Source: Daphnia pulex (taxonomy: Eukaryota; Arthropoda; Branchiopoda; Diplostraca; Daphniidae). Taken from it: a stretch of DNA of 64,000 bases. Location: positions 12,090,001 through 12,154,000 of the forward strand of contig NC_060023.1 in the NCBI RefSeq assembly GCF_021134715.1, given 5' to 3'. The notes beneath the pieces were generated by a model. The model was not told the origin of the DNA, made no database searches, and worked only from the letters and a program-made list of their open reading frames with translations. Positions 30,701-40,526 of the stretch are shown here, one piece after another. Within the stretch, counting starts at the first letter, position 1. Each line of letters begins with the position of its first letter. A program made the translations under genes and the position numbers.

Positions 30701-32491
30701 CGTCGTTATCTATACTACTAACGAATGCACCAACAGACCTGTGGTGGGATCTTGTTCGGAAATTGACTTTACTGTGGGACAATACCTCAACGTTACCGTC
30801 AACGTAAGTAAAAACAGACAATAGTTATGTAGTGAGCGGTATTTTTATTCTGGGTGGCTTTGGCTTGAAAATAGATCGTGGATGTGAACGACTGTGACCC
30901 GGAATTTTCCGGTTCCTTGTCCGGTGGAATTACTCAGGGTGATTCATCGGGTAAAAGAGTATTTCCAATGACGGTAATTAAAACAATTTTCAAGATAAAA
31001 TCTGCCTGTAAGTTGAATTGACACTTGATTTCTTAAAGATAACTGATCCAGATGAAAACGATGCTGTCACCTGTAAGATTGAAGATGAATTTACCGTTAG
31101 TCAGTCGTCTGTGGGGCTAGCAGACGTGAATAAACCACCATTCCGGATTGATCAAGATAAATGGATCACCTTGTTATTCACCGTGCAGACCGACATGAAA
31201 GGCTATTTCACATTGAACGTTACCTGTGAAGACAAAGGTTCGTAATTACTTCTTAATCTTTACTACAATTTCAATAAATATCACGTAAATCTTGTATGCA
31301 ACGCAGTGAAGCATTCTAGTCGTAAGGCCATCAAGATTTACGTCGTCACTCAAGAGAATAAAGTGGACATTGTTTTTGACAACACTCAGAAAGAAGTTGA
31401 AGCAGGGAGATCAGAGGAAAGTTTTTAACATCAATTTATCTCAAATAGTTTTGGCGTTATTTTTTATTTGATTAAATTATAGATTGAATCCATTTTTACG
31501 ACAACGCTCGGCTTCAAATGTAACGTCGAAAAAGTAATAGGATACGATGCTGGAATAGCGCAGACGGGTAACACTTCTTACAACTCTGCTCTGAGCCACT
31601 TTATCGACGAGACAAAAGCAGAGGCGGAACCTGTCCTTGCCAACGTGATTATTGCGTGAGTCCCGATCACAAAATTGTGTCAAAGGCTCTTATAATATCT
31701 TATTTTCTACAGAATGAAAGATGAGCATCAGAATGAGCTTATAGCTCTTTGCCTAGGCGTAGGATTAAATCTGGTATCCATCGGTCCATTACCGACGGAG
31801 ACCAACACTTCGGAAGCCATTTTCAAGATCCTTTTTATTGTCGCTTGCGTAGCCCTGGTTATCGCTTTTATTCTCCTCGGCATTCTATTTTTCTCCAAAT
31901 CAGAGTAAACTTTCCCATTCAAAATTGATTAGCAGAATTTGCTGTTGAACTGAGAAACATTTTCTTACAGGCTCAAACGTCGACTGGAGGGTCTCCTTGC
32001 TCGCCCGTCGTTTGGCTCGCAAGGATCTAGTCTGAACGATGCTGGAATTGTACCTAATCAACATCACAAAGGCGTGTCTAATCCGATTGTAAGTCTGGAA
32101 CTCTCGTCCAACTCGAATCACGACAACAGCTTTGACAACATGAGGTACATTTAATTTTCTTACATAAATAATTAGACACTTAATGTGTTGGTATAGTCAG
32201 AGTAGTGGTGATTCAATCATTGGAGTGGAAAACAACCCGGATTTCAACTTGGATGAAAAGGGAGCCAACGGCAAAGTGAATAACGGATACGTTCAAGAGT
32301 TTTTCCCGTTCCAGAACGTTTCTCGACGCAATCCTTTGGCGAACGATTCTCCGCCGGAACCTCACCACCCACCTCCACCGCTTCCGAAACAATCCGTCAA
32401 ACGGCCGGCACCTCCAGTTCCCGTTTTGAATATTAGCGACCAACAGTCAGATTATTCAGATTCTGAAGACGAATCGATGACGGCAATTTAA
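24743..32491 (+). CDS. Large single-pass cadherin, Cad99C/protocadherin-15 type
   Basis: A gene of about 25 short exons. The first encodes a signal peptide (MVLHPKVVSGFLYFLFISSA). About 11-12 extracellular cadherin repeats follow, recognised by DxNDN linkers (MDMNDNRPFF, DDINDNLPIF, NDINDNRPIF, IEDVNDNDPVF, IDVNDNEPV, MDVNDNAPT, VDVNDCDPEF). A membrane-proximal domain follows (from about 31320), like that of Cad99C, protocadherin-15 and arthropod midgut cadherins. One TM segment (IVACVALVIAFILLGILFF, about 31838) precedes a tail of about 170 residues. The tail has proline-rich stretches (HHPPPPLPK) and ends DESMTAI, a class I PDZ ligand (T-x-I). Family members are calcium-dependent adhesion proteins of microvilli or sensory hair bundles. 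Family placement is moderate; a midgut (12-repeat) cadherin is the alternative. Confidence 0.82.
26916..27436 (+). repeat. Long cadherin intron with an internal tandem duplication
   Basis: This intron is several times longer than its neighbours. Two copies of a unit of about 255-262 bp are visible. Each has CACGTGC with GCATAAAAATA (26924 and 27186), then TATGCTAAT, a GTCGCGCGCGAAA run (about 27018 and 27273), and CCAAAATTTAAATAT. The copies have diverged. It looks like an old duplicated repeat insertion. Confidence 0.7.
27661..27712 (+). promoter_or_regulatory. Promoter-like palindrome in a cadherin intron
   Basis: Within an intron, CAGGGAGGAGT and ACTCCTCCCTG flank a TATATAAA box (27672-27679). 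A TCAGTT initiator lies at 27705-27710, about 35 bp from the first T of the box. This is the layout of an arthropod TATA-Inr core promoter, slightly longer than usual spacing. It could start a short cadherin isoform or be part of a mobile-element end. Confidence 0.35.
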
Positions 32492-32836
32492 CAAGTAAGC
32501 CTTTATTCCGGCCGGAAACACGACTAATTAATTACGTAATATTTCCAACTGTTGTACAATACCTATATATATACCTACGGTTGTTTTAATAAAGAATAAT
32601 ATTTATCCGATTCATTTGCCTGTACACCAAAGCGTTGGTTGTCGTTTCGTAGTTTTATGTTGTAATGCGTCGTCGCGAGGGTTCACAATGTGCATGGACG
32701 TGTTCCTGTTGTTAGGCCTTGCATTTGTTTGACACCTTTCAATTTGACGTGAAACATGGACACTACCGTTCATGTCATTTAGACCCTCCCTAGATTTCTC
32801 ACGATCCTGTTTAGCCCACCGGAAGTCAAACAAAAG
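32492..32836. other. Cadherin 3' flank and upstream of the first receptor
   Basis: Holds an AATAAA-like signal near 32592 after the cadherin stop. No gene recognised before the next start codon at 32837. Confidence 0.5.
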
Positions 32837-34251
32837 ATGGCGAATAAAATTCAAGGTAACTCTCTTCGCAATTCTGTTTGTTTTTACAATTTTAATGGAA
32901 TTTTTTGTTGGCAGATGTTGAAATGTTATCCCGATTGCGCAATCAGCGAATCCGCAAAGCCAACGGACTAGCGACCAACATAACACTGGACGAAACTCTA
33001 CGGCCGCTGTGGAAACTGACCCACTACTCTGGGATTTTGCTGGACTGGTGTTTTCCCATTTCCAAAAACAATCCTCGTCGTATTTGTAAATTCCTGCGGT
33101 ACTTTTCAATCGCTCTTTCGTTCTCTCTGCTCGTAGCCGTCACCTCGTTCCAACTGATGCAGTTGCTTTTGGGAATCGAGAAAGCGCCAAACATTCACGC
33201 CATTATACCCAACATGTTGTGGTTTATTCCGATTGTGTTGGGTATCGTCATCCAGGTGCATTGCCTTCGTTTGCGGAGGAAATTTCTCAACTTTTTCAAA
33301 GATTGGCGGCAATTAGAAATCGAAATCGTCCACCTAAATCCGAATTGCATCATGTGCAAGTCAAAGCAAATGCATTTAATGATGTATGGAATTTACGCTG
33401 TCATAACTCTAGCTTCCGTTATCGCATTGGGAATGGATATTTCTAATAATCCGGAATCATCGTATCTCATCTCCACCTATCCCGCCGTTCGCCAAGTAAT
33501 TCCTTTGATCGTCATTGGCTCAGTTCATTTAACGTCGATTGTGTTGACCTGGATCCTTACGTCACTGGGTGATTTCATTCCTTCGTTCACTTATTATCAC
33601 ACCGCACTCGCCGTTAGCTGTTTAGAAAATGACGTCAGGGCTCTTTTTGATAAGGGAAAAGACGCTGATGATTTGTTTATTCAATCTAGACTTTCCTTAA
33701 TAGCCGGCAAATTAGATCCTTTGAAGAAATCCCTATCGACTGAACTGTCAACTTGGCAACTTGACGTTCCGATTCTTCGCATCTGGACACGTTTCGAAAA
33801 AATTGGTAAAATGGTCAATCGAGCCGATTTTCTTTTCGGTTCCTTCATGGTCTACAGTCAAGCTGGGGCTATATTTTTCATAACGGCGCTTCTTTATTCG
33901 GTACTTTACAATTTGGGTGATGCCTTGAGGATGCGATCCGTTGGCCCAGTTCTCTCCTACATTCTGAATTTGTTAGCTATCCTTTTTCGTTTCTTTTCTA
34001 CTATGCTAATATCTTCGCAGCTCCATCGGTCGGTTAATAAGTTTCGAACGGCTTTGAATGATTTGCTGAGCCAAAATTGGAATCGAATGAACAAAGGAGA
34101 TCGTGACTTGCTTCGATCTTTTCTGTGGAGACTTCAAGCTGATCCGTTGGTTGCCCATCCTCTAGGCGTCTATAAGGTGACACCGTCCGTTTTGCTAAGT
34201 GTTTTCGGCGTTATAATCAGTTACGTCATTGTATTACTTCAGTCGAAATAG
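32837..34251 (+). CDS. Gustatory receptor (7TM chemoreceptor), copy 1
   Basis: A tiny first exon (32837-32855, MANKIQ plus one base) is spliced to one long exon from 32915, giving DVEMLSRLRNQRIRKANG. About 451 residues, with the hydrophobic pattern of a 7TM insect/crustacean chemoreceptor: TM1 at FLRYFSIALSFSLLVAVTSF, further helices through MHLMMYGIYAVITLASVIAL and VYSQAGAIFFITALLYSVL, and the last at LLSVFGVIISYVIVLLQSK. The ending is a weak form of the family TYxxxxxQF motif (S-Y-V-I-V-L-L-Q). These receptors form ligand-gated cation channels in sensory neuron membranes. Its intron pattern and sequence differ from the three downstream copies, so it is a separate lineage. Confidence 0.82.
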
Positions 34252-34566
34252 CTTGTGCGTTTGTAGGCAATTTAGAATTCATTTTTAAAACTGTTTCGTG
34301 ACACTTTCGTTTTATTTGAAGTTATTAACGTAATGCGTTAGAAGAAACATGTCGAGTCATCGATGCTAGTCAGGTGTGTGAGTTGTTTGCGTTCTACTCC
34401 CGTTTGTACTGCACGCATATTTAATTTGATCATTCAAATGAGTTGATAGGGTACGACAGGAAATGAGAGTAATGCACTTAATTTTATTGCCACTTTTTAT
34501 TTATTAGACCGTTATTTTGTCAATCTATAATATTGAACGTGTATAGTGGCGACAGTCGAGCGAAAC
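34252..34566. other. Spacer between receptors 1 and 2
   Basis: AT-rich, about 315 bp. No coding signal or clear regulatory element recognised. Confidence 0.5.
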
Positions 34567-35987
34567 ATGTTGCGACGGTTAGTTGACAAGGTGCTGGACT
34601 CTTTCAAAGACGAGACCATCAACTTTGAAAAATGTTTCCGTCCCGTTTTGATCGCCATAAACATTTGTGGAATTCCATTGGGAATGAAGAACACTGACGA
34701 ACCAACAACTTTACCCGTTTGGATGGTTTACATCTTTGGCTGGATTCTCTACTGCTTAAATGTCGCATCCGGATTGATGTTGATTTCGATAGAGAAAAGA
34801 GAAAAAAGTCCATTCTTTACAAATAATCGCACCACGGCTTGGCAATGGAATTATGGAATAACTACGTACAACAGTGTCTTTTCCTCGATAGCAGCTCACA
34901 CGGTCCTCCTGGCCATTACGACAGTTCGCTGGAAACATCTTGCTCGCATTTTCCATCGCATGGAACGAATTAATCAATTCGAATTGAAAGATTTTGAAGC
35001 TTTTCGCGCCATTTTCCGATCAGGACTCTTTTTCGCCATCATTGTGAGTTTTATAACTTTAAAATGAATTAATTGTTAATTTCTTTTTATGTCTAGAGCT
35101 ATCTGGCAATTGGTTTTCAGTCGATTTCCGCCTTCTTTATGGCCGATGTCGATATGTGGAAAATGGTGATTTACTCGTTTCAACGGGGTTTTATTATCGT
35201 TATTTTGCTGGCCGGCGTATTATTTTTCTGCTTCGGACGGATGGCCTCTACTATGCTTCAGATTCTTGGCCAAGAAATGACGAAATTCATTTCAAGTGAT
35301 GACCAGCAATCTTTTGAAAACATCGATGTTGTCATAGCTAAATGGAATCGCCATTATTTCATGGCCATTGATTTTGTCCATCAGTTTAACCGCTGCTTTG
35401 GTTGTTTGTTACTTGTCCTGATTGCCCCGATTTTCATTCGAGTAATCAGCACTTCATTCTTTCTGATGATTGAATTAAAAGACGGCCAGTGGACGGCGGC
35501 CGTTACTCTGAATTTGATTGTATTGCTCGTTCATTTTGTGGCTTTCATATTTGCGGCAAATATTCCACACCGAATTCGTCAAGAGGTACCACCCTAATTA
35601 TTTTACTACTCAGTTTGCATTAATTTAACTCTTGTGAATAGGCTATTGATTTAACCAAGAAGCTGCGCAGATTTCAACTTAAAGATTTTACCCATCAGAA
35701 TCAGGTATTTTTTTAAATATTATTTTTTTAAACTAATGCATTAGGTTAAAACGGACTTTTCTTGTCAGGTTAATGTGCTCATGATGGAAATATCAAATTC
35801 TTTGCCGAAAATCACTGCAGCTGGTTTCTTCGACATTGATCTCCAGCTTATTCCAACGGTAATCCAGTCATAAAACAGGTATAATGCAGTTAAATTTTAT
35901 TGCTTCTTTACCGTTTTACAGCTTATTGGGACAACACTGACGTATCTCATAATTCTTTTCCAATTTCAAACGTCAGAGAACACTTGA
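34567..35987 (+). CDS. Gustatory receptor, copy 2
   Basis: Five exons: 34567-35043, 35097-35585, 35641-35705, 35769-35859 and about 35922-35987. The start MLRRLVDKVLDSF is the first true ATG; an upstream GTG is not used. The protein is about 397 residues with the family fold: first helix near VWMVYIFGWILYCLNVASG, intracellular loops, FFCFGRMASTMLQILGQEMT, and PHRIRQE before the third exon. The last exon has TTLTYLIILFQFQ, a full TYxxxxxQF signature. It shares exon phases with copies 3 and 4, so these three are tandem duplicates. A sugar-type ligand cannot be judged from sequence. Confidence 0.85.
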
Positions 35988-36399
35988 ATTTCTTTCTTGA
36001 TTGCATTATCCGATAAACATGAGCCGTTAAGAATTGATACTTATTTTCTTGTTCATCATTCCCTATAAGTCTCTGATAAAATTTTACTAATTAGTCTAAA
36101 CACTGATAATTTCATTAATCAACAACCTCCGTCAATATTTTAATTAATTAGTATTTAATCTTTCTAATTGCAAGCGTTTTGACACAGCCGTCGAATAATT
36201 TAGGCGGGCCCCCATTTTGTTCTACACGTCTATCAATTAAACGTATGGTATTGAGTACAACTCATTTAACTATTTTCCCATTATCAGAGATCAATAAATT
36301 GCTTAATCAACTGCATTCTTATTACACTTGTATAAGAGCTCGCCAGTTTTGTGTTGTTGATGCATTCCCCTTTAAGCTCTGGTGCCAACAACAGCCAAA
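35988..36399. other. Spacer between receptors 2 and 3
   Basis: AT-rich, about 410 bp. No coding signal recognised; an apparent in-frame start upstream of 36400 is GTG. Confidence 0.5.
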
Positions 36400-37314
36400 A
36401 TGAGTTTTCAGTGGAGCCTTCAGCCCATGATAAAGTGGATGCACTGCATCGGCGTTTACTTGGAGTCACCTGGAAAAAACAATTCTTCTGGGTTTCGTTT
36501 ATTTGTTACTGCTTATGGTTTCATCCTCTTTTTTGTTAACATCTTAAGTAACGGAATGATGGCTGCCAAGTTCTTACAGGGTTTTGAAAATATCTCCCAT
36601 CAAACAACTTCTTCTGTTCTTTGGAATGCTGTCGTCTCTCAAACGAATTATATCTTGGTGACTATCGGCTGTCAGTTAAGTTTGATTTCTGGCGCTGTCT
36701 CCACATGGCCCGGTATGATTCACATTCTCCGTGAAATGGAAAAAGAACGTTACTTTGCTGTAAAAGATTTCCATCATTTCCGTCGCATTTACCTGTCAGG
36801 ACTCGGTTTTCTTATCGCGGTAACATCAGTTGATTTAATTTTAAGCATATAATGAAATAAAAGTTTAACTAATGATTTCTTGTTAAAGGTTATCCTTGCC
36901 ATCCTTGGAATTGCTGTGACTATTATTATGTCAACGCAAAATCTAACAAAAGTGGACAAACTTTTTCAAATTTGCTTTACATTTCTTTTAATATTCGTGT
37001 TCAGTGGCGGAGCTTTGTTTTCTTGCTTTGGGTGGATGGTGGCCAGTATGCTGACGATCCTAGCTGAACGTGTCGTGGAGCAAAGTAACTCTAATTGCAG
37101 TGATTGGGAAAAGATGTTTGTTAGATGGAGACATCTATACTTGAAGATTTCGCGGCTAGTGGACAAGATGAATGAATGTTATGGTTTTCTTCTTCTGTTT
37201 TTAATTACAAGTAGTTTCGTCGTGACGATTAATTCTTCATTCATAATTTGTAAATTGTTCGAGCGAGCTTTAGCTCGCGATGAGCAATTTGGATTGTTGG
37301 GGGAATGGAGTGAA

Positions 37315-37437
37315 GACATTGACTGTGTGCGACCTCTATATTTCAGCTGCTTCTCAGCAAACAAAAGAACAACAAAAACGGGGGATAGGTGAGAGATGGC
37401 GCTCAGGTGGGCGGACCTTTCCCTTAGACACATCAGA
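37315..37437. repeat. DIRS inverted terminal repeat, low-coordinate copy
   Basis: The 123 bp begin GACATTGACTGTGTGCGACC and end CCTTAGACACATCAGA. It is the exact reverse complement of 39864-39986. It also contains AGATGGCGC. Confidence 0.92.
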
Positions 37438-37718
37438 ATTGGAAGCAAAAACAAACTGTGGATCTGGCTTAACGGAAAATGTGTAAGGTGATCCATGGTT
37501 CAAATGGCCTATTTGTTGTTGATGTTCTGATCGCCTTTATTGGCGGGATTGGGTGAGCCACGGTCGAAATTGGATCTGCGGCTATCATTGTTGTATCTAG
37601 CAAAAAGATAGAAGGAAAGAGGAATTAGTGGGCCGTCAATAATCGGATGCTGCACCTAATTCAAGTTAAATAACATAATGATAACGGGAATGAAGTGGGC
37701 GGGATGGGTGGTTAGAAG

Positions 37719-37830
37719 ACAGTCAATGTCTTCACTCCATTCCCCCAACAATCCAAATTGCTCATCGCGAGCTAAAGCTCGCTCGAACAATTTACAAATT
37801 GTCGGTAAATTCGTTCGACATTGACTGTGT
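37719..37830. repeat. DIRS internal complementary region
   Basis: 37719-37800 is the reverse complement of the left end (37245-37326), and 37798-37830 is the reverse complement of the right end (39973-40005). The two overlap by the trinucleotide at the element junction. It thus records the sequence of the circularised ends. Confidence 0.9.
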
Positions 37831-37989
37831 CTTTAAAGCAAGATATAATCAGATATAATAAGATATAAGATGAGACCCCCTGATGGTCGACAGTTACCAA
37901 CGCCTGATTGAAAATTGGAGCTCGTGGGAGCCCTGCTGGACTGTGTAACATGGATGCGCCACCAAATCGGCATTTCGTCTAAAAGGGCG

Positions 37990-38253
37990 TCAATACTCTT
38001 TCATACGAATAGTTGTCGAAGGGTTCCTTCCCACCGTGCTGCAGCTCTTGCTGGAATGAAAATTAACAAGGAAAGCTAATACCTCCTTGACGCCAGACAA
38101 CAGAGAGTTGTGGTTCCGTTGCTTACACCAACTGCTCCCAGCGACCTCAGCGGACTGGTATGCAGGGTGCGTATTCGATCGAATTGCTCCCAGTATGAGC
38201 TCGATAATTTCCTTCGGAAAGGTTCGTTCTTCCAGACAACTCCGGAGAACCAC
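37990..38253 (-). pseudogene. Remnant of DIRS tyrosine recombinase, N-terminal part
   Basis: Frame with ELILGAIRSNTHPAYQSAE and LLSGVKEVLAFLVNFHSS, resembling the SAM-like N-terminal domain of DIRS/phage-type tyrosine recombinases. It ends before any catalytic R-H-R-Y residues, so it is not functional. Confidence 0.5.
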
Positions 38254-38414
38254 CGAGCGATAAAACAGATGGATTCGTTCCTGTCAATGGATGACCCTCC
38301 CCCAACGGGGAGATCAGCCTACTTGGATGGGAAGAGAAGGAGCGGAATTTCCGTTGCTAGCTCTATCAGGGACGGGAGGTCAGTGGTGTTGCTAGGGCAA
38401 TCTCGGCTAGTTTC

Positions 38415-38750
38415 CTAGTCCTTATTCGTTTCATACTGCCCCCCTCCCTTCTTAAAAAGGATGCATCCGACGCCCTGGACAAATCCGTCGTCGGGAAAAA
38501 TGAGCGGACGGCCAGATGTAAAATCTGCCTTTGAAACCAACCAAGAAGGACTTCTACGAGCCTCTTGTAAACGTGCCGAAAGCGTAAATTGCTCTCTTGA
38601 CCTGATCAGATGACCATCCGGTTTGGAATCTAAGGGGATCCGAAGAGCACGGAAGTGTGCTGGGGCAATGCTATACCCGTGCGCCGAGATTAAAATCTCA
38701 TCCCAATAAAGTTCGAGGCGAAGGTCGTTCTTCCGCAGGAAGGTTACCAC
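38415..38750 (-). pseudogene. Remnant of DIRS reverse transcriptase/RNase H
   Basis: Open frame on the element's coding strand containing LRLELYWDEILISAHGYSIA, the region around the second RT catalytic block, where an aspartate pair is expected; here W-D-E is read. The frame loses its match soon after. It is a short fragment of a longer ORF. Confidence 0.5.
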
Positions 38751-39042
38751 TCCCCTTACTAGTCTGGTGAACGCCCATCACATTGAGTTTAAAACGAAGG
38801 AGGGGGGGCACGAATTCGAAGAAAAACGCCCCCATTTAAACTGAAGGAATTTCAAAAGGCCTTCAAAAATAGGAAAAAATTGAGACCGACAAGTATGAGT
38901 CAATCAAGTTCAGCTTGGTGAGCCAACCCGCTCCCAAATAATTGGACGGGATCACAAATAGAATTTAGTTGTAGATATGGGGCCACCGTTGATAAATTCC
39001 ACCGATCGAAAGCCGGTCTTGACAATTTAACATAAAAACGCG

Positions 39043-39834
39043 CTATGCGTCCAAGAGAAAAAACCCATAAAAGGAAAGGAGAATAGATTGGACATACCGA
39101 GATCCTTTAAAATTGGAATAGCGACCGCCTGAAGATGAAGGGGGGTGGCTGAAATCGCGATTCGATTGGCGTTGATCATGACCACCTTTAGATCCGGGCG
39201 CGCGAGGGGCTCCCGCGTTTTCGAGAGCGTTCAGAGTTTTCACTTGCTCGACCAGGGCCTGGGTGAACTTCGGACCGAAGAGGTGTTCTCCACCCGTTGG
39301 CAGGACAGCTTTGTCGTCTAGCAGTCCAATATTCTGCGGGTAGATTTGGGCCAGAATGTTGCGGCGTCGCGCGTTCGTGATGTCGTGGTACACCACCGCC
39401 CAGAGCTTCAGAGCTGTTTTGACCGCCTTGGCGTCGGCTCGGGATTTCTTCTTTTTCTTGAGCCGACTTGCTAGAAACATGATGGGCTTGACTAAGTCAA
39501 GGATCTTGAAGGTTTGGTTTCTGTAGATTTTCTCGATTGGGTCGATGTTGACCTTGGCTGCCGAAGATGACTTAACTGCCTTCAGCCGGATGTAGAATGC
39601 ATCATCTAGATTGGGGTTGATCAGCAGGTCGGCGTTCTTCTTTAGCTTGGGTCTAAAGGCCTCTCTAGCACTTTTCGCTCGAGTGTCATCTAAACCCGAT
39701 ACGACCCAGTCGGCCAAACTAGCTGACTTTTCACTTGAGAGACGAAATTTCTTTACGCCTCCTCTTCTTGATGAGTCGGAGCCTGAACTACTAGAATTTG
39801 AGCTAGAATCGCTTGACTGTTCGGGATCCGACAT
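39043..39834 (-). CDS. DIRS gag-like protein
   Basis: Open frame of 263 codons at the 5' side of the element. The N-terminus is serine-rich and acidic (MSDPEQSSDSSSNSSSSG), then comes a basic, mainly helical core (SRLKKKKKSRADAKAVKTAL) and a Gly/Arg/Ser-rich C-terminal part, PGSKGGHDQRQSNRDFSHPP. This matches the usual first ORF of arthropod DIRS elements; no catalytic motif is present. It is intact, but its partners are not. Confidence 0.7.
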   Translation of the reverse strand: MSDPEQSSDSSSNSSSSGSDSSRRGGVKKFRLSSEKSASLADWVVSGLDDTRAKSAREAFRPKLKKNADLLINPNLDDAFYIRLKAVKSSSAAKVNIDPIEKIYRNQTFKILDLVKPIMFLASRLKKKKKSRADAKAVKTALKLWAVVYHDITNARRRNILAQIYPQNIGLLDDKAVLPTGGEHLFGPKFTQALVEQVKTLNALENAGAPRAPGSKGGHDQRQSNRDFSHPPSSSGGRYSNFKGSRYVQSILLSFYGFFLLDA

Positions 39835-39863
39835 GATGTTTGCACAACGAGAGCGAAAAGAGA

Positions 39864-39986
39864 TCTGATGTGTCTAAGGGAAAGGTCCGCCCACCTGAGC
39901 GCCATCTCTCACCTATCCCCCGTTTTTGTTGTTCTTTTGTTTGCTGAGAAGCAGCTGAAATATAGAGGTCGCACACAGTCAATGTC
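39864..39986. repeat. DIRS inverted terminal repeat, high-coordinate copy
   Basis: Exact reverse complement of 37315-37437 over 123 bp. The 19 bp from 39987 to 40005 form the short outer extension. Confidence 0.92.
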
Positions 39987-40526
39987 GAACGAATTTACCG
40001 ACAATCATGCGTGACGTCAACGATGAGGGCATCGACTACAATTGCGTCATCCATTCATTCTTTTTGATTATCCAATTTTCACACTTTGCTGTTTTGGCTT
40101 ACGTTCCCCATCGCATCCGAGAATCAGTAAGTTTTTACATTAGTAACTAACTAACTTGGTTCTAACAGTTTTTAATTACGTTAATCAAGGCAATCTATTT
40201 GAGTAAACAATTACGAGAACTTAAAATCGGTAATGAGGCGAGGCAAAACAAGGTAATCTTAACAGAATTTGATTTATGTAACCTTTATTTCTTACTAATT
40301 AATATCGTAGGTGAATTTCTTTATTTTGGACGTGTTGAATTCGCTACCTCAAATCACGGCACTCGGCTTATTTGATGTTAATCTTCGCCTGGCCCCAACA
40401 GTAAGTCATTAAACGTGAAATTTGAATATGTTATGTAACAGCCCGATATTTGTTTTTCACTAGATAGTTGGAACAACCTTGACGTATTTGGTCATTTTGT
40501 GCCAACTGCATTATTCCGCGAAATAA

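Larger units (their letters stand above)
37248..40005 (-). mobile_element. DIRS-type tyrosine-recombinase retrotransposon, internally deleted
   Basis: Element of 2,758 bp read on the minus strand. It has two inverted terminal repeats of 123 bp, identical to each other, and unequal outer extensions (about 67 bp at 37248-37314 and 19 bp at 39987-40005). An internal complementary region (37719-37830) joins the complements of both ends. This is the DIRS layout, unlike LTR elements. A gag-like ORF lies at the 5' side, with RT/RNase H and recombinase remnants after it. Between gag and the complementary region only about 1.2 kb remain, where a full element would carry about 3 kb or more. There is no target duplication; one AAT is shared by the ends, as expected for recombination of a circular intermediate. 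Identical repeats mean a recent insertion. Confidence 0.88.
36400..40526 (+). pseudogene. Gustatory receptor, copy 3, split by a retrotransposon
   Basis: Exon 1 (36400-36819) opens MSFQWSLQPMIKWMHCIGVY. Exon 2 starts at 36889 and is interrupted after NSSFI at about 37245 by a 2.76-kb element. It resumes at 40006 with MRDVNDEGIDYNCVIHS and ends at 40126 with PHRIRES. Exons 3 (40190-40252), 4 (40311-40400) and 5 (40464-40526) follow, the last with TTLTYLVILCQLH. If the element is left out at the shared AAT, the frame runs through and lines up with copies 2 and 4 with no gap. With it in place the frame reads into the terminal repeat and stops at about 37392. No other break was seen, so this is a nearly intact gene freshly disrupted; some individuals may carry the empty site. 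Confidence 0.88.
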
